Positions 1-10,021 are shown, numbered from the stretch's first letter. The stretch is DNA of 64,000 nucleotides from Rouxiella badensis (GCF_002093665.1 NZ_MRWE01000012.1:58542-122541); one strand, 5' to 3'. Numbers and translations: made by a program. Notes: generated by a model not told the origin, from the sequence alone.

Positions 1-3
1 TAA

Positions 4-933
4 ATGACCAAGATTGCAGTCGTTTTCCCTGGCCAGGGTTCTCAGGCTCTGGGCATGCTTTCAGATCTGGCGGCGTCGCATCCCGTAGTGGAAGCGACCT
101 TTGCTGAAGCTTCTTCAGTATTAGGCTATGATTTGTGGCAGCTGGTTCAGCAGGGTCCTGCTGAAGAGCTGAACAAGACCTGGCAGACCCAGCCTGCGCT
201 GCTTGCGGCCTCTGTCGCTATCTGGCGCGTATGGCAGCAGGAAAAGGGCGCTGAGCCGGCATATATGGCCGGTCATAGCCTGGGTGAATACTCTGCGTTG
301 GTTTGTGCCGGTGTTCTGGATTTCAAGCAGGCTATCAGCCTGGTTGAACTGCGCGGCAAACTGATGCAGGAAGCCGTTCCGGAAGGAACAGGCGCAATGT
401 CCGCTATTATTGGTCTGGACAACGAGTCTATCGCCAAAGCCTGTGAAGCGTCTGCACAGGGTGAGGTTGTTTCGCCGGTGAACTTCAATTCTCCGGGCCA
501 GGTCGTTATCGCGGGTAACAAAGCTGCGGTTGAACGTGCTAACGAAGCTTGTAAAGCCGCCGGTGCAAAACGTGCCCTGCCATTGCCAGTCAGCGTTCCT
601 TCTCACTGCGCGCTGATGAAGCCTGCAGCAGATAAGTTGGCAATTGCGCTGGATCAAGTTTCTTTCAGCCAACCACAGTATCCTGTCGTTAATAACGTGG
701 ATGTGAAGGTTGAAACCTCGGCAGAAGAAATTCGCAGTGCGTTGATTCGCCAGCTCTACAGTCCCGTGCGTTGGGCTGAAAGCGTCGAATTCATTGCGCA
801 GCAAGGCGTTGAGCAGTTAGTAGAGGTGGGTCCTGGTAAAGTATTAACCGGACTGACCAAGCGTATTGTTGACACCCTGACGGCAGTAGCAGTGAACGAT
901 ACTGCAAGCCTGTCTGCGGCGATTGAACAATAA
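4..933 (+). CDS. fabD: Malonyl-CoA:ACP transacylase
   Basis: This cytoplasmic enzyme moves the malonyl group from malonyl-CoA to acyl carrier protein, supplying the extender unit for type II fatty-acid synthesis. The 309-residue protein has the N-terminal GQGSQ loop, the nucleophile Ser92 in GHSLGEY, and catalytic His201 in the PSHCALM context, matching E. coli FabD in length and residue numbering. It is followed 13 bases later by fabG, then acpP and fabF, the usual enterobacterial order. fabH would be expected just upstream but lies outside the window. The start at base 4 is the first in-frame ATG and gives the family N-terminus. Confidence 0.98.
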   Translation: MTKIAVVFPGQGSQALGMLSDLAASHPVVEATFAEASSVLGYDLWQLVQQGPAEELNKTWQTQPALLAASVAIWRVWQQEKGAEPAYMAGHSLGEYSALVCAGVLDFKQAISLVELRGKLMQEAVPEGTGAMSAIIGLDNESIAKACEASAQGEVVSPVNFNSPGQVVIAGNKAAVERANEACKAAGAKRALPLPVSVPSHCALMKPAADKLAIALDQVSFSQPQYPVVNNVDVKVETSAEEIRSALIRQLYSPVRWAESVEFIAQQGVEQLVEVGPGKVLTGLTKRIVDTLTAVAVNDTASLSAAIEQ

Positions 934-946
934 GAAGAGGAAAACC

Positions 947-1681
947 ATGAGCTTCAACGGAAAAATTGCTTTGGTCACCGGCGCAAGCCGGGGTATTGGC
1001 CGAGCTATTGCAGAGAAACTGGTTGCCGGTGGCGCACGTGTTATTGGCACCGCGACCAGCGAACAAGGTGCTGAAGCTATCAGTGCTTATTTAGGCGAAA
1101 ACGGCAAAGGTTTTGCACTCAATGTGACTGATTCGTCGTCAATTGATCAAGTATTGGCGACGATTCGTGCTGAATTTGGCGAAATCGACATTTTAGTCAA
1201 TAATGCTGGCATTACCCGTGATAACCTTCTGATGCGTATGAAAGACGACGAGTGGCAGGATATCCTGGATACGAATTTGACTTCTGTGTTTAAGCTGTCA
1301 AAAGCAGTAATGCGATCTATGATGAAAAAGCGGTTTGGCCGGATCATCACCATTGGTTCTGTAGTTGGGACCATGGGTAACGCAGGGCAAGCTAACTACG
1401 CGGCAGCTAAGGCCGGTTTGATTGGTTTTAGCAAGTCTTTGGCGCGTGAAGTTGCTTCACGCGGCATTACTGTCAACGTCGTGGCTCCCGGCTTCATTGA
1501 GACGGACATGACAAGGGCGTTGACAGATGATCAACGCGCAGGCATTTTGTCATCAGTTCCAGCCAACCGGTTGGGCGATGCAAAAGAGATTGCCAGCGCT
1601 GTTGCATTTTTAGCCTCTGATGAGGCCAGCTACATCACTGGTGAGACTTTACATGTCAATGGCGGCATGTATATGGTCTGA
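947..1681 (+). CDS. fabG: 3-oxoacyl-ACP reductase
   Basis: FabG is the NADPH-dependent short-chain dehydrogenase that reduces 3-oxoacyl-ACP in the first reductive step of the elongation cycle. The Rossmann motif TGASRGIG (residues 11-18), the NNAG motif, and the catalytic Ser138, Tyr151 and Lys155 (YAAAK) are all at E. coli positions. The ATG at 947 was chosen because an AGAGG ribosome site ends six bases upstream and the product is then 244 residues, the family length; an in-frame upstream codon at 923 inside fabD would add eight unrelated residues. It lies between fabD and acpP. Confidence 0.98.
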   Translation: MSFNGKIALVTGASRGIGRAIAEKLVAGGARVIGTATSEQGAEAISAYLGENGKGFALNVTDSSSIDQVLATIRAEFGEIDILVNNAGITRDNLLMRMKDDEWQDILDTNLTSVFKLSKAVMRSMMKKRFGRIITIGSVVGTMGNAGQANYAAAKAGLIGFSKSLAREVASRGITVNVVAPGFIETDMTRALTDDQRAGILSSVPANRLGDAKEIASAVAFLASDEASYITGETLHVNGGMYMV

Positions 1682-1757
1682 TAATCACTAGGAATCTGCT
1701 TATTTGGCTTTAAAAATAGTCAAATATAGCAAAATAGTGGTTTGACCAGCCGGGATT

Positions 1758-1786
1758 TAGTTGCATCTTTTCCAACATTTTATACA
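1758..1786 (+). promoter_or_regulatory. Possible acpP promoter
   Basis: The 152-base gap between fabG and acpP carries TATACA (1781-1786), a good -10-like hexamer, with a poor -35 candidate about 17 bases upstream. A short CGCGAAAGCG inverted repeat follows before the acpP start. A dedicated acpP promoter in this gap is known in E. coli; the exact elements here are inferred. Confidence 0.4.
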
Positions 1787-1833
1787 CTACGAAAACCATC
1801 GCGAAAGCGAGTTTTGATAGGAAATTTAATAGT

Positions 1834-2070
1834 ATGAGCACTATCGAAGAACGCGTTAAGAAAATCATCGTTGAACAGCTGGGTGTTAAACAGGAAGAAG
1901 TAGTTAACTCTGCATCTTTCGTAGACGACCTTGGCGCAGATTCTCTCGACACCGTTGAGCTGGTTATGGCTCTGGAAGAAGAGTTTGATACCGAGATCCC
2001 TGACGAAGAAGCTGAAAAAATCACTACTGTTCAGGCAGCTATTGATTTCATCAACAACGCTCAGGCGTAA
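1834..2070 (+). CDS. acpP: Acyl carrier protein
   Basis: AcpP is the small acidic carrier that holds growing acyl chains on a 4'-phosphopantetheine arm. The 78-residue product has the modification motif GADSLD, with Ser37 of the precursor (Ser36 after Met removal), and the four-helix acidic pattern of the family. Its sequence is essentially that of E. coli ACP. It has its own leader after fabG and is followed by a strong terminator, consistent with independent high expression. Confidence 0.99.
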   Translation: MSTIEERVKKIIVEQLGVKQEEVVNSASFVDDLGADSLDTVELVMALEEEFDTEIPDEEAEKITTVQAAIDFINNAQA

Positions 2071-2101
2071 TCGAAACTGTTCTTTTAACAGGTTTTGATA
2101 G

Positions 2102-2133
2102 TTAGGCGGTCATTTGACCGCCTAAGTTTTTTT
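2102..2133 (+). terminator. acpP terminator
   Basis: An 11-base perfect stem (TTAGGCGGTCA at 2102-2112 with its complement at 2115-2125) is followed by a G and then a run of seven T. It sits 31 bases after the acpP stop and before fabF. Confidence 0.85.
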
Positions 2134-2170
2134 CGTCCCACGGTATTTTTTCCCTCCCTGGAGGACACAC

Positions 2171-3412
2171 GTGTCTAAACGTCGAGTTGTTGTGACTGGA
2201 CTTGGCATGCTTTCTCCTGTCGGCAATACGGTAGAGTCCACCTGGAACGCTCTTCTTGCCGGTAAGAGTGGCATTGGCCTAATCGACCATTTTGATACTA
2301 GTGCCTACGCAACGCGTTTTGCTGGCTTAGTAAAAGATTTCAACTGTGAAGAGTACATCTCGCGTAAAGATGCTCGCAAGATGGATCCCTTTATTCAGTA
2401 CGGTGTTGCTGCCGGTATTCAAGCTATGCAAGATAGCGGCCTTGAAGTGACAGAAGAAAATGCCCCGCGTATTGGTGCCGCGATTGGTTCAGGCATTGGC
2501 GGATTGGGTCTCATCGAAGAAAACCATACTGCATTGGTTAACGGCGGCCCGCGTAAAATAAGCCCGTTCTTTGTACCTTCTACCATCGTCAACATGATTG
2601 CCGGTCATCTGAGCATTATGTTCGGTCTGCGAGGCCCAAGTATTTCTATTGCCACCGCCTGTACTTCCGGCGTCCATAACATTGGTCATGCGGCACGTAT
2701 CATTGCTTATAACGACGCAGACGTGATGCTGGCAGGCGGCGGTGAGAAAGCCAGTACGCCATTGGGCGTAGGTGGTTTTGGCGCAGCGCGTGCCCTTTCA
2801 ACGCGTAATGACAACCCTCAGGCTGCTAGCCGCCCGTGGGACAAAGACCGAGACGGTTTTGTGCTGGGTGACGGCGCCGGTATCATGGTGCTGGAAGAGT
2901 ACGAACATGCGAAAAAACGCGGCGCGAAAATCTATGCCGAGATCGTCGGTTTTGGCATGAGCAGCGATGCATTCCACATGACTTCACCGCCGGAAGACGG
3001 CGCAGGTGCCGCGTTGGCAATGCAAAATGCGCTCCGTGATGCCGGAATTACTCCGTCTCAGGTTGGCTACATCAATGCGCACGGCACCTCTACGCCTGCA
3101 GGCGACAAGGCTGAAGCGCAGGCAGTGAAGTCGGTCTTCGGTGCAGACGCGCACAGGGTTCTGGTCAGTTCGACCAAGTCCATGACCGGTCACCTTTTGG
3201 GTGCGGCCGGTGCGGTAGAGTCTATCTTCACGCTGCTTGCGCTGCGCGATCAGGCCGTACCGCCAACGCTTAATCTGGATAATCCAGACGAAGGCTGCGA
3301 CCTCGACTTCGTACCACACGAAGCGCGTCAGGTTAAAGGCATGGAATACAGCCTGTGTAACTCCTTCGGTTTCGGCGGCACCAACGGTTCTCTGCTGTTC
3401 CGCAAACTGTAA
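2171..3412 (+). CDS. fabF: 3-oxoacyl-ACP synthase II
   Basis: FabF (KAS II) condenses malonyl-ACP with acyl-ACP and is responsible for palmitoleate-to-vaccenate elongation and temperature control of membrane fluidity in E. coli. The 413-residue protein has the Cys-His-His triad of the thiolase fold: Cys164 in TACTSG, His304 in NAHGTSTP and His341 in TGHLLG, plus Lys336. The start is GTG at 2171, preceded by a GGAGGA ribosome site. A hairpin terminator follows, so it closes the fab cluster. Confidence 0.98.
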   Translation: MSKRRVVVTGLGMLSPVGNTVESTWNALLAGKSGIGLIDHFDTSAYATRFAGLVKDFNCEEYISRKDARKMDPFIQYGVAAGIQAMQDSGLEVTEENAPRIGAAIGSGIGGLGLIEENHTALVNGGPRKISPFFVPSTIVNMIAGHLSIMFGLRGPSISIATACTSGVHNIGHAARIIAYNDADVMLAGGGEKASTPLGVGGFGAARALSTRNDNPQAASRPWDKDRDGFVLGDGAGIMVLEEYEHAKKRGAKIYAEIVGFGMSSDAFHMTSPPEDGAGAALAMQNALRDAGITPSQVGYINAHGTSTPAGDKAEAQAVKSVFGADAHRVLVSSTKSMTGHLLGAAGAVESIFTLLALRDQAVPPTLNLDNPDEGCDLDFVPHEARQVKGMEYSLCNSFGFGGTNGSLLFRKL

Positions 3413-3431
3413 GCGTCACTTAAGCTGAAAG

Positions 3432-3456
3432 AAAGGCCCGTTCTGCGGGCCTTTTT
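3432..3456 (+). terminator. fabF terminator
   Basis: AAAGGCCCG (3432-3440) pairs perfectly with 3446-3454 around a five-base loop and runs into T residues, 20 bases after the fabF stop. Confidence 0.85.
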
Positions 3457-3554
3457 GCTGTCTGTCAGACGCCGAAATCGGATTGAAAGTCGGAATGCTC
3501 TCGTGGTATCCATGGGGGGACTACGCCAGTCTAAGGCCGAAGGAGAGAGATAAG

Positions 3555-4358
3555 ATGTATTGGGTTAACGGTGTTTCTCAGCACTCGGTTGCGCTGGGTG
3601 ACCGCGCGGTGCAGTTCGGTGACGGCTGTTTCACCACCGCGTGGGTAAAGAACTCCAGGGTGCAGCACCTTGACGCGCACCTTATACGGCTGCAAAAAGC
3701 CGTTACAGCGCTGCTGATGCCCGATTGCCACTGGGGACAGTTGCGCGCAGAGATGCAGGCCGCCGCCGAGGGGTGTGACGAGGGCGTGCTCAAGGTCATA
3801 CTCTCTCGCGGAGAGGGCGGGCGAGGTTACAGTACCCAAGGGGTGAAAGGCCCGACGCGGATTGTTTCCCTGAGCGGTTACCCGCAGCACTATCACGCCT
3901 GGCGAGAGCAGGGCATTGCGCTGGCGCTTAGTCCGGTGGCGTTGGCGCGCAGTCCGCTTCTTGCGGGCATCAAGCACCTGAATCGTCTCGAGCAGGTGAT
4001 GATCCGCGCTCATCTCGATAACACCGATGCTCATGAGGCGCTGGTGGTGGACACCGCCGGTATGCTGGTCGAATGCTGCGCCGCCAACCTGTTCTGGCGT
4101 AAGGGAGACCAGGTATTCACGCCCGACCTGTCAAACTCAGGCGTGGACGGCCTCATGCGCCAAAAAATTATCGACGTTTTAGCCCATTCGGACTCATTCA
4201 GCCTCGAGATTGTCAACCAACCCGTTACTACGTTGGCAGATGCTGAAGAAGTGCTCGTTTGTAATGCCTTAATGCCAATTCTTTCAGTCAGAAAGGCCGA
4301 AAACTGGCATTATAACGCCTCGAAATTATTTGAATTTTTACATCCGCATTGCAGCTAA
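3555..4358 (+). CDS. pabC: Aminodeoxychorismate lyase
   Basis: PabC is a PLP-dependent fold-type IV lyase that converts 4-amino-4-deoxychorismate to p-aminobenzoate and pyruvate for folate synthesis. Lys140 in GIKHLNRLEQ is the expected PLP Schiff-base lysine. The ATG at 3555 follows an AGGAGAG ribosome site by seven bases and gives 267 residues, close to the E. coli length of 269; an in-frame ATG at 3483 would add an unrelated tail. Its partner PabB is encoded at 53.4-54.8 kb in this window. It heads the pabC-mltG-tmk-holB-ycfH run. Confidence 0.96.
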   Translation: MYWVNGVSQHSVALGDRAVQFGDGCFTTAWVKNSRVQHLDAHLIRLQKAVTALLMPDCHWGQLRAEMQAAAEGCDEGVLKVILSRGEGGRGYSTQGVKGPTRIVSLSGYPQHYHAWREQGIALALSPVALARSPLLAGIKHLNRLEQVMIRAHLDNTDAHEALVVDTAGMLVECCAANLFWRKGDQVFTPDLSNSGVDGLMRQKIIDVLAHSDSFSLEIVNQPVTTLADAEEVLVCNALMPILSVRKAENWHYNASKLFEFLHPHCS

Positions 4359-4394
4359 GCGCCGCTGCTGTTTTTTTGTAAAGTGAACAACGTC

Positions 4395-5420
4395 ATGAAA
4401 AATAAAAAGATCAAAATTTTTGGCATTATCGTCATCGTCTTAGTGGCGCTGATGATTGCGGGCTACGTCAAAGTTGAACGTTTTGCCGATCGCAAGCTGA
4501 ACATCGTCCAGGAAAAGATTTTCACCCTGCCAGCCGGTACCGGGCGCGTGGTATTGCAGGACATGCTGGTGAGCCAAAAGCTTATCAATTCTCCGACCCT
4601 GTTCGGCTGGCTACTGCGCATCGAACCGGCGCTGAGCGAATTCAAGGCCGGGACCTATCGATTCCCGCAGGGTATGACCGTGCGTCAGATGCTCGAGCTG
4701 CTAAAAAGCGGCAAAGAGGCCCAATTCAACGTTCGTTTTGTGGAGGGTTTCCGCCTGCAAGACTGGATGCAGGAGCTGCAAAAGGCGGGCTATCTCAAGC
4801 ATGAATTGACCGGCAAAAGCGATGACGACATCGCCACCGCGCTGGGCATGAAGGACGCTAAAAATGCCGAAGGGTGGCTCTATCCTGACACCTATTCCTA
4901 TACGGCGGGCACCACCGACGTCTCGCTGCTTAAGCGTGCTCATCTGCGAATGGAAAAAACCGTGGCGCAGATCTGGGCCGATCGCGACCCGTCACTGCCG
5001 TACAAGACGCCGACCGACCTGCTGACCATGGCCTCGATTATCGAGAAAGAGACCGCGCTAAAAGACGAGCGCCAAGAGGTTGCATCGGTATTTATCAACC
5101 GTTTACGTATCGGCATGCGTTTGCAAACTGACCCGACGGTTATCTACGGTATGGGTGATGCCTACAAAGGGGCGATCACTAAGAAGGATCTTGAGACCGC
5201 AACGCCGTATAATACTTACATTATCGAAGGCCTGCCGCCGTCGCCAATCGCTATGCCGAGTGAGGCATCCATTCAGGCTGCGGCGCATCCGGCGAAAACC
5301 GATTTCCTTTATTTTGTCGCTGACGGAAAGGGTGGACATACCTTTACCACTAACCTCGACAGCCATAACAAGGCAGTGCGCGCGTATCGCGACCTGATGA
5401 AAAACAAGAATGAAAAGTAG
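4395..5420 (+). CDS. mltG: Endolytic murein transglycosylase MltG
   Basis: MltG (YceG) cleaves nascent peptidoglycan at the inner membrane and is thought to set glycan strand ends. The protein begins with a short basic stretch and one membrane helix (about residues 7-27), followed by a periplasmic YceG domain. The catalytic glutamate of the SIIEKETA motif is Glu217 here (Glu218 in E. coli). The ATG at 4395 gives 341 residues; an in-frame GTG at 4383 is possible but neither has a strong ribosome site. The gene overlaps tmk by 11 bases. Confidence 0.95.
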   Translation: MKNKKIKIFGIIVIVLVALMIAGYVKVERFADRKLNIVQEKIFTLPAGTGRVVLQDMLVSQKLINSPTLFGWLLRIEPALSEFKAGTYRFPQGMTVRQMLELLKSGKEAQFNVRFVEGFRLQDWMQELQKAGYLKHELTGKSDDDIATALGMKDAKNAEGWLYPDTYSYTAGTTDVSLLKRAHLRMEKTVAQIWADRDPSLPYKTPTDLLTMASIIEKETALKDERQEVASVFINRLRIGMRLQTDPTVIYGMGDAYKGAITKKDLETATPYNTYIIEGLPPSPIAMPSEASIQAAAHPAKTDFLYFVADGKGGHTFTTNLDSHNKAVRAYRDLMKNKNEK

Positions 5421-6060
5421 TTTTATTGTTATCGAAGGCCTTGAAGGGGCAGGTAAAACCACGGCGCGTGACGTCGTGGTCAATACGCTGCGCGAACAGG
5501 ACATCAAAGACATCCAGTTTACTCGTGAGCCGGGCGGAACGCCGCTTGCCGAAAAACTGCGTGACCTTATTAAACAGGGGATTGAGGGCGAGCCGCTCAC
5601 CGACAAGGCAGAGGTGCTCATGCTCTATGCCGCGCGGGTACAGCTGGTCGAAAACGTGATTAAACCGGCCCTGGCACGCGGTGCATGGGTCGTCGGCGAC
5701 CGTCACGACCTCTCCTCCCAGGCCTATCAGGGCGGTGGCCGCGGTATCGACGCACGCCTGATGACCTCTCTGCGCGACACGGTGCTCGGCGATTTTCGCC
5801 CTGACCTGACGCTTTATCTTGACCTGCCCCCGGCTATTGGCCTGCAACGCGCGCGCGCGCGCGGCGAGCTCGACCGAATCGAGCAGGAGTCACTGGCGTT
5901 TTTTGAACGCACCCGCGAGCGTTACCTGAGTCTGGCCGCCGAAGATGACCGCATTATCACTATCGATGCGTCACAAACGCTCGAGCAGGTGACCGCCGAT
6001 ATTCGCCGCGCGCTGATTGGCTGGATTTCCCGCCAGCGCCAGCAGGACAGCCGCGGATGA
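5410..6060 (+). CDS. tmk: Thymidylate kinase
   Basis: Tmk phosphorylates dTMP to dTDP with ATP, a step shared by de novo and salvage dTTP synthesis. The 216-residue protein has the P-loop GLEGAGKTT at residues 10-18, the [16 protein letters not shown] substrate-binding segment and an arginine-rich LID region. The start lies inside the end of mltG and the stop overlaps the holB start as ATGA, indicating translational coupling. Confidence 0.97.
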   Translation: MKSSFIVIEGLEGAGKTTARDVVVNTLREQDIKDIQFTREPGGTPLAEKLRDLIKQGIEGEPLTDKAEVLMLYAARVQLVENVIKPALARGAWVVGDRHDLSSQAYQGGGRGIDARLMTSLRDTVLGDFRPDLTLYLDLPPAIGLQRARARGELDRIEQESLAFFERTRERYLSLAAEDDRIITIDASQTLEQVTADIRRALIGWISRQRQQDSRG

Positions 6061-7031
6061 ATTGGTATCCCTGGCTAAACGGTCCTTACCGCCAGCTGAT
6101 CGCCCAGTATCAGGGCGGTCGCGGCCATCACGCCCTGTTGATGCATGCTGCCAAAGGCATGGGCGACGAGGCGTTGGTCTATGGTCTGAGCCGCTGGTTG
6201 CTGTGTCAGCATCCTGACGGGGAAAAAAGCTGTGGAAAATGCCACAGTTGCCATTTGATGATTGCCGGTAACCATCCGGACTGGCACGTCCTGACGCCAG
6301 AAAAGGGGAAAAATACCCTCGGCGTCGAGCCGGTTCGTCAGCTGATTGAAACCTTGTACAATTATTCTCAGCAGGGGGGGGCAAAAGTCGTCTGGCTGCC
6401 GCAGGCCGAACTGCTGACCGAGGCGGCGGCCAATGCCCTGCTCAAGACGCTCGAAGAACCCCCGGCCGGGACCTATTTCCTGCTGGGTTGCCGTGAGCCG
6501 TCGAGGCTGTTGCCGACGCTTCGCAGCCGCTGTTTTTACTGGCATCTAGCGACGCCGGAGGCCTCACTGGCCGCACAGTGGATTGCCCGTCAGCTTCAGG
6601 TTGCGCCACTGTCGATTCAGACCGCACTGCGTCTCGGCGAAGGCACACCGTTGGCCGCGCTGGAACTGCTTCAGCCGGAGCGCTGGAAACAGCGCGAAGA
6701 GCTGTGTCAGCAGGTCTCCGCCAGCTTCCAGCAGCGCTGTCTGCTGTCGCTGCTCCCTCAGCTGAATCATGATGATGCCGTTGAACGCCTGTTCTGGCTG
6801 TGTTCGCTGCTGCTTGACGTCATCAAATATCAGCAGGGTGCGGGTCACTACGTGATTAATCTCGATCAGCAGCCGCTGATTGCCGCGCTGGCCAATACCT
6901 TAAGCAATGAGGCGTTGCAGCAGAATCTGCAGGGTTGGATGCGCTGTAGGCAACAGTTGCTCAGCGTCGTTGGCGTTAACCGAGAGCTGCTGCTCACCGA
7001 ACAGTTGCTGGAATGGGAAAACTCGCTTTAA
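6057..7031 (+). CDS. holB: DNA polymerase III subunit delta'
   Basis: Delta-prime is the stator of the clamp loader that places the beta clamp on DNA. The 324-residue protein has the AAA+ fold with a degenerate P-loop (AAKGMGDEA), as expected since delta-prime does not hydrolyse ATP. It also has the zinc module CGKCHSCH around residue 60 and the LRSRC sensor/arginine-finger motif. The ATG overlaps the tmk stop by four bases. The theta subunit gene holE lies at the other end of the window. Confidence 0.96.
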   Translation: MNWYPWLNGPYRQLIAQYQGGRGHHALLMHAAKGMGDEALVYGLSRWLLCQHPDGEKSCGKCHSCHLMIAGNHPDWHVLTPEKGKNTLGVEPVRQLIETLYNYSQQGGAKVVWLPQAELLTEAAANALLKTLEEPPAGTYFLLGCREPSRLLPTLRSRCFYWHLATPEASLAAQWIARQLQVAPLSIQTALRLGEGTPLAALELLQPERWKQREELCQQVSASFQQRCLLSLLPQLNHDDAVERLFWLCSLLLDVIKYQQGAGHYVINLDQQPLIAALANTLSNEALQQNLQGWMRCRQQLLSVVGVNRELLLTEQLLEWENSL

Positions 7032-7076
7032 GCCTGTTCCTGTAAATTTTACCTGCAAACACAAAGAGTTAAATCT

Positions 7077-7871
7077 ATGTTTTTAGTCGATTCACACTGC
7101 CATCTTGACGGCCTGGACTACGAAAAACTGCACGGCGGCGTTGACGATGTGCTGGCAAAAGCCCGCGAACGCGACGTGAAATTTATGCTGGCAGTAGCCT
7201 GTACGCTGCCCGGTTACCGCGCGATGGCAGAGCTGATTGGCGATCGTCCAGAAGTGTCCTTCTCCTGCGGCGTTCATCCGCTGAATATTGAGGGCGGATA
7301 TGACTTCGAAGAGCTGCGCACTCAGGCTGCTGATGCGCGCGTCGTCGCGATGGGTGAGACCGGGCTGGACTATTTCTATCAGAAAGAAGAGGCGCTGATT
7401 AAGCTGCAACAGGATTCTTTCCGTCATCACATCCGCGTCGGTCGTGAGCTTAACAAGCCGGTTATCGTGCACACCCGTGATGCCCGTCAGGACACGCTGG
7501 ATATTTTGCGTGAAGAGAAGGCCGGTGAATGTGGCGGCGTGCTTCACTGCTTTACCGAAGACCGTGACACGGCTGAGCAACTGTTGGATCTCGGGTTATA
7601 CATCTCCTTCTCGGGAATGGTCACCTTCAGAAACGCCGAACAAATTCGGGAAGCCGCGCGCTACGTGCCGCTGGACCGCATCCTGATCGAGACCGACTCG
7701 CCTTATCTTGCACCGGTGCCGCATCGTGGAAAAGAGAACCAGCCGGCCTACGTTCGCGACGTAGCTGAGTATCTCGCGGTGGTTAAGGGTGTCAGCCTCG
7801 AAACGCTGGCCGTAGCCACAACGCAAAACTTCTCACGCCTGTTCCACGTAGACGCTGCCCGCCTCGCCTGA
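7077..7871 (+). CDS. ycfH: TatD-family metal-dependent hydrolase YcfH
   Basis: This TIM-barrel metallohydrolase of the TatD family is a likely nuclease; its cellular role is not firmly known. Metal ligands are visible: His7 and His9 in DSHCHLD, Glu94 in MGETGLD, His132 in VHTRDA, His157 in LHCFTE and Asp207 in IETDSP. At 264 residues it matches E. coli YcfH. It follows holB by 45 bases and is closed by a terminator at 8015-8036, so it probably ends the pabC operon. Confidence 0.94.
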   Translation: MFLVDSHCHLDGLDYEKLHGGVDDVLAKARERDVKFMLAVACTLPGYRAMAELIGDRPEVSFSCGVHPLNIEGGYDFEELRTQAADARVVAMGETGLDYFYQKEEALIKLQQDSFRHHIRVGRELNKPVIVHTRDARQDTLDILREEKAGECGGVLHCFTEDRDTAEQLLDLGLYISFSGMVTFRNAEQIREAARYVPLDRILIETDSPYLAPVPHRGKENQPAYVRDVAEYLAVVKGVSLETLAVATTQNFSRLFHVDAARLA

Positions 7872-8014
7872 TACTGCGTGTAGCGTTTTCTGCATTTTAT
7901 TTTTCACCTCGTAATTAATCGTCTGAACCGCTAATCTGCACGCCGCGGTTTGGGCGATACTCGCCGGCGATCCGGATATAAAACGCCTGATTTATTGAAA
8001 ATACGCCACTTTTT

Positions 8015-8036
8015 ACGCCATCGTTGGCGTTTTTTT
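8015..8036 (+). terminator. ycfH/pabC-operon terminator
   Basis: ACGCCA (8015-8020), a TCGT loop and TGGCGT (8025-8030) are followed by six T. It separates the pabC-ycfH run from the ptsG control region. Confidence 0.75.
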
Positions 8037-8043
8037 AACAAAA

Positions 8044-8059
8044 CGTGACTGTCATCAAA
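8044..8059 (+). promoter_or_regulatory. CRP-like site upstream of ptsG
   Basis: CGTGA-N6-TCAAA resembles the CRP consensus TGTGA-N6-TCACA, with the first half nearly perfect. It sits about 36 bases upstream of the centre of the Mlc-like operator, similar to the activator-over-repressor layout known for E. coli ptsG. The site assignment is inferred from sequence only. Confidence 0.45.
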
Positions 8060-8073
8060 TAATATTGAGGCGA

Positions 8074-8100
8074 TTTATTTTACCCTTCGTAAAAAATAAA
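8074..8100. promoter_or_regulatory. Mlc-like operator of ptsG
   Basis: Near-palindrome with left arm TTTATTTTAC (8074-8083) and right arm GTAAAAAATAAA (8089-8100). This agrees with the known Mlc operator pattern (TTATTTTAC, short spacer, GTAATAAATAA). It overlaps the region where a -10 hexamer such as TATTTT would lie, fitting repression of ptsG in the absence of glucose transport. The same arms recur upstream of manX at 49285-49310. Confidence 0.65.
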
Positions 8101-8241
8101 AGGGGCAAAAATATGTCCCGCCCGCAGCGGCGATAAAAGCCGCCGCAACAGGGTTTACGGCACCCGCTAAAGACCCTACGAAGCAGATACCCGTCGTCAT
8201 CAAGACTCAGCCTTGGCTGAGTCTTTGAGTAACAAGGGTAT

Positions 8242-8266
8242 GACCATTACTCAGGAGCACTCTCAT
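8242..8266 (+). promoter_or_regulatory. ptsG: SgrS-type target in the ptsG leader
   Basis: The bases just before the ptsG start include TACTCAGGAGCACTCTCA, which in E. coli ptsG mRNA covers the ribosome site and is the pairing target of the sugar-phosphate stress RNA SgrS. The AGGAG ribosome site (8253-8257) lies inside it. Conservation of this untranslated block argues that the RNA control is retained; SgrS itself is not in the window. Confidence 0.6.
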
Positions 8267-9700
8267 ATGTTCAAGAACGCGTTTGCAAACCTTCAAAAGG
8301 TCGGTAAATCGCTAATGCTGCCCGTTTCCGTCTTACCTATCGCAGGGATCCTGCTGGGTGTCGGTTCGGCAAACTTTAGCTGGCTGCCCGTCATCGTTTC
8401 TCACGTTATGGCCGAAGCGGGTGGATCAGTCTTTGCCAATATGCCGCTGATTTTTGCTATCGGCGTAGCGCTAGGTTTCACCAACAACGACGGCGTCTCT
8501 GCGCTGGCGGCGGTGGTGGCCTACGGCATCATGGTTAAAACCATGGCCGTAGTAGCACCGTTGGTCCTGCATCTTCCGGCGGAGGAGATTGTCAGCAAGC
8601 ATCTTGCCGACACCGGCGTACTCGGCGGGATTATGTCGGGCGTGATTGCAGCCTCGATGTTTAACCGCTTTTATCGCATCAAGCTGCCGGAATATCTGGG
8701 CTTCTTTGCCGGTAAACGCTTCGTGCCAATTATTTCCGGACTGGCAGCGATTATCCTCGGCGTTGTGCTGTCCTTTATCTGGCCACCGATCGGCAGCGCA
8801 ATTCAGACCTTCTCCCAGTGGGCAGCCTACCAGAACCCGGTGGTGGCGTTCGGTATCTACGGCATCGTAGAACGCGCGCTGGTGCCGTTTGGTTTGCATC
8901 ATATCTGGAACGTACCTTTCCAAATGCAGGTTGGCGAATACGTTAACTCGGCGGGCCAGGTGTTCCACGGTGACATTCCACGCTACATGGCGGGTGACCC
9001 GACGGCGGGCAAACTGTCCGGCGGCTTCCTGTTCAAAATGTACGGCCTTCCGGCCGCAGCGATTGCTATCTGGCACTCGGCAAAACCTGAAAACCGGGCC
9101 AAAGTGGGCGGCATCATGATGTCTGCCGCGCTGACCGCCTTCCTGACCGGTATTACCGAGCCGATTGAATTTGCCTTCATGTTCGTCGCGCCAATCCTCT
9201 ACGTGATCCATATGATTCTGGCCGGTTTGGCTTTCCCGATTTGTATTCTGTTGGGGATGCGTGACGGAACCAGTTTCTCCCACGGCTTGATTGACTTCGT
9301 GGTGCTGAGCGGCAACAGCAGTCGTATCTGGCTGTTCCCGATCGTTGGCGTGATTTATGGTCTGGTGTACTACACTATTTTCCGCGTGCTGATTGTCAAA
9401 CTGAACCTCAAAACACCGGGCCGTGAAGACACTGCGACGACACAGACGGCACAGGGCAGCAGCGAAATGTCCGCCTCACTGGTCAAGGCGTTCGGCGGCA
9501 AAGAAAACATCACCAACCTCGACGCCTGCATTACCCGTCTTCGGGTGAGCGTGGCCGACGTTTCCAAGGTCGATCAGGCGGGTTTGAAACAACTGGGCGC
9601 CGCGGGTGTGGTCGTCGCAGGTTCGGGCGTACAGGCGATTTTTGGCACCAAGTCGGATAACTTGAAAACGGATATGGACGACTATATCCGCAACCACTAA
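8267..9700 (+). CDS. ptsG: PTS glucose transporter EIICB
   Basis: PtsG imports and phosphorylates glucose using phosphate relayed from EIIA-Glc. An N-terminal multi-helix EIIC domain (about residues 1-390) carries the glucose-site motif ITEPIEF. The C-terminal EIIB domain has the phospho-acceptor Cys421 in DACITRLRV, at the same number as E. coli. The ATG at 8267 is preceded by AGGAG and yields 477 residues, the E. coli length; upstream in-frame ATGs would translate the conserved leader. Regulation is probably by Mlc, CRP and SgrS, as the upstream sites indicate. Confidence 0.97.
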   Translation: MFKNAFANLQKVGKSLMLPVSVLPIAGILLGVGSANFSWLPVIVSHVMAEAGGSVFANMPLIFAIGVALGFTNNDGVSALAAVVAYGIMVKTMAVVAPLVLHLPAEEIVSKHLADTGVLGGIMSGVIAASMFNRFYRIKLPEYLGFFAGKRFVPIISGLAAIILGVVLSFIWPPIGSAIQTFSQWAAYQNPVVAFGIYGIVERALVPFGLHHIWNVPFQMQVGEYVNSAGQVFHGDIPRYMAGDPTAGKLSGGFLFKMYGLPAAAIAIWHSAKPENRAKVGGIMMSAALTAFLTGITEPIEFAFMFVAPILYVIHMILAGLAFPICILLGMRDGTSFSHGLIDFVVLSGNSSRIWLFPIVGVIYGLVYYTIFRVLIVKLNLKTPGREDTATTQTAQGSSEMSASLVKAFGGKENITNLDACITRLRVSVADVSKVDQAGLKQLGAAGVVVAGSGVQAIFGTKSDNLKTDMDDYIRNH

Positions 9701-9731
9701 TCGACAAGTAAAACACTCGTATCATAAAAAT

Positions 9732-9759
9732 AAAAAAGGAGACTTCGGTCTCCTTTTTT
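9732..9759 (+). terminator. ptsG terminator
   Basis: AAAAAAGGAGAC, a TTCG tetraloop and GTCTCC followed by T6 form a strong intrinsic terminator 31 bases after ptsG. Confidence 0.9.
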
Positions 9760-10021
9760 ATTTTAAAATTCATGAGAGTGTCGTGGGTGGCGTTGTTGAA
9801 AAGACCGGCTGGTGATTACAAAATAGCAGGCGACATCGGTTGGGTTTTAGCCAATCAAACGTGGCGGCAGAGAGACAAAAGACGATCTGATTTCCGTTGC
9901 CGCCGCTCCTTATTCGGGTATTGAGTTGCAAACGCCCTAATAAACTTGAAAATAGCAGAATGGCTGACTCATACTGCGCTCGCAGTTATTTGTAATAAAG
10001 AGCTTTCAATGGAGAACTATC
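9760..10021. other. ptsG-hinT intergenic region
   Basis: No coding signal is seen. In E. coli the siderophore receptor gene fhuE lies between ptsG and hinT on the opposite strand; there is no trace of it here. A 7-base inverted repeat (GGCGGCA at 9863-9869 and its complement at 9898-9904) is the only structure noted. The hinT promoter should lie in the distal half. Confidence 0.5.
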
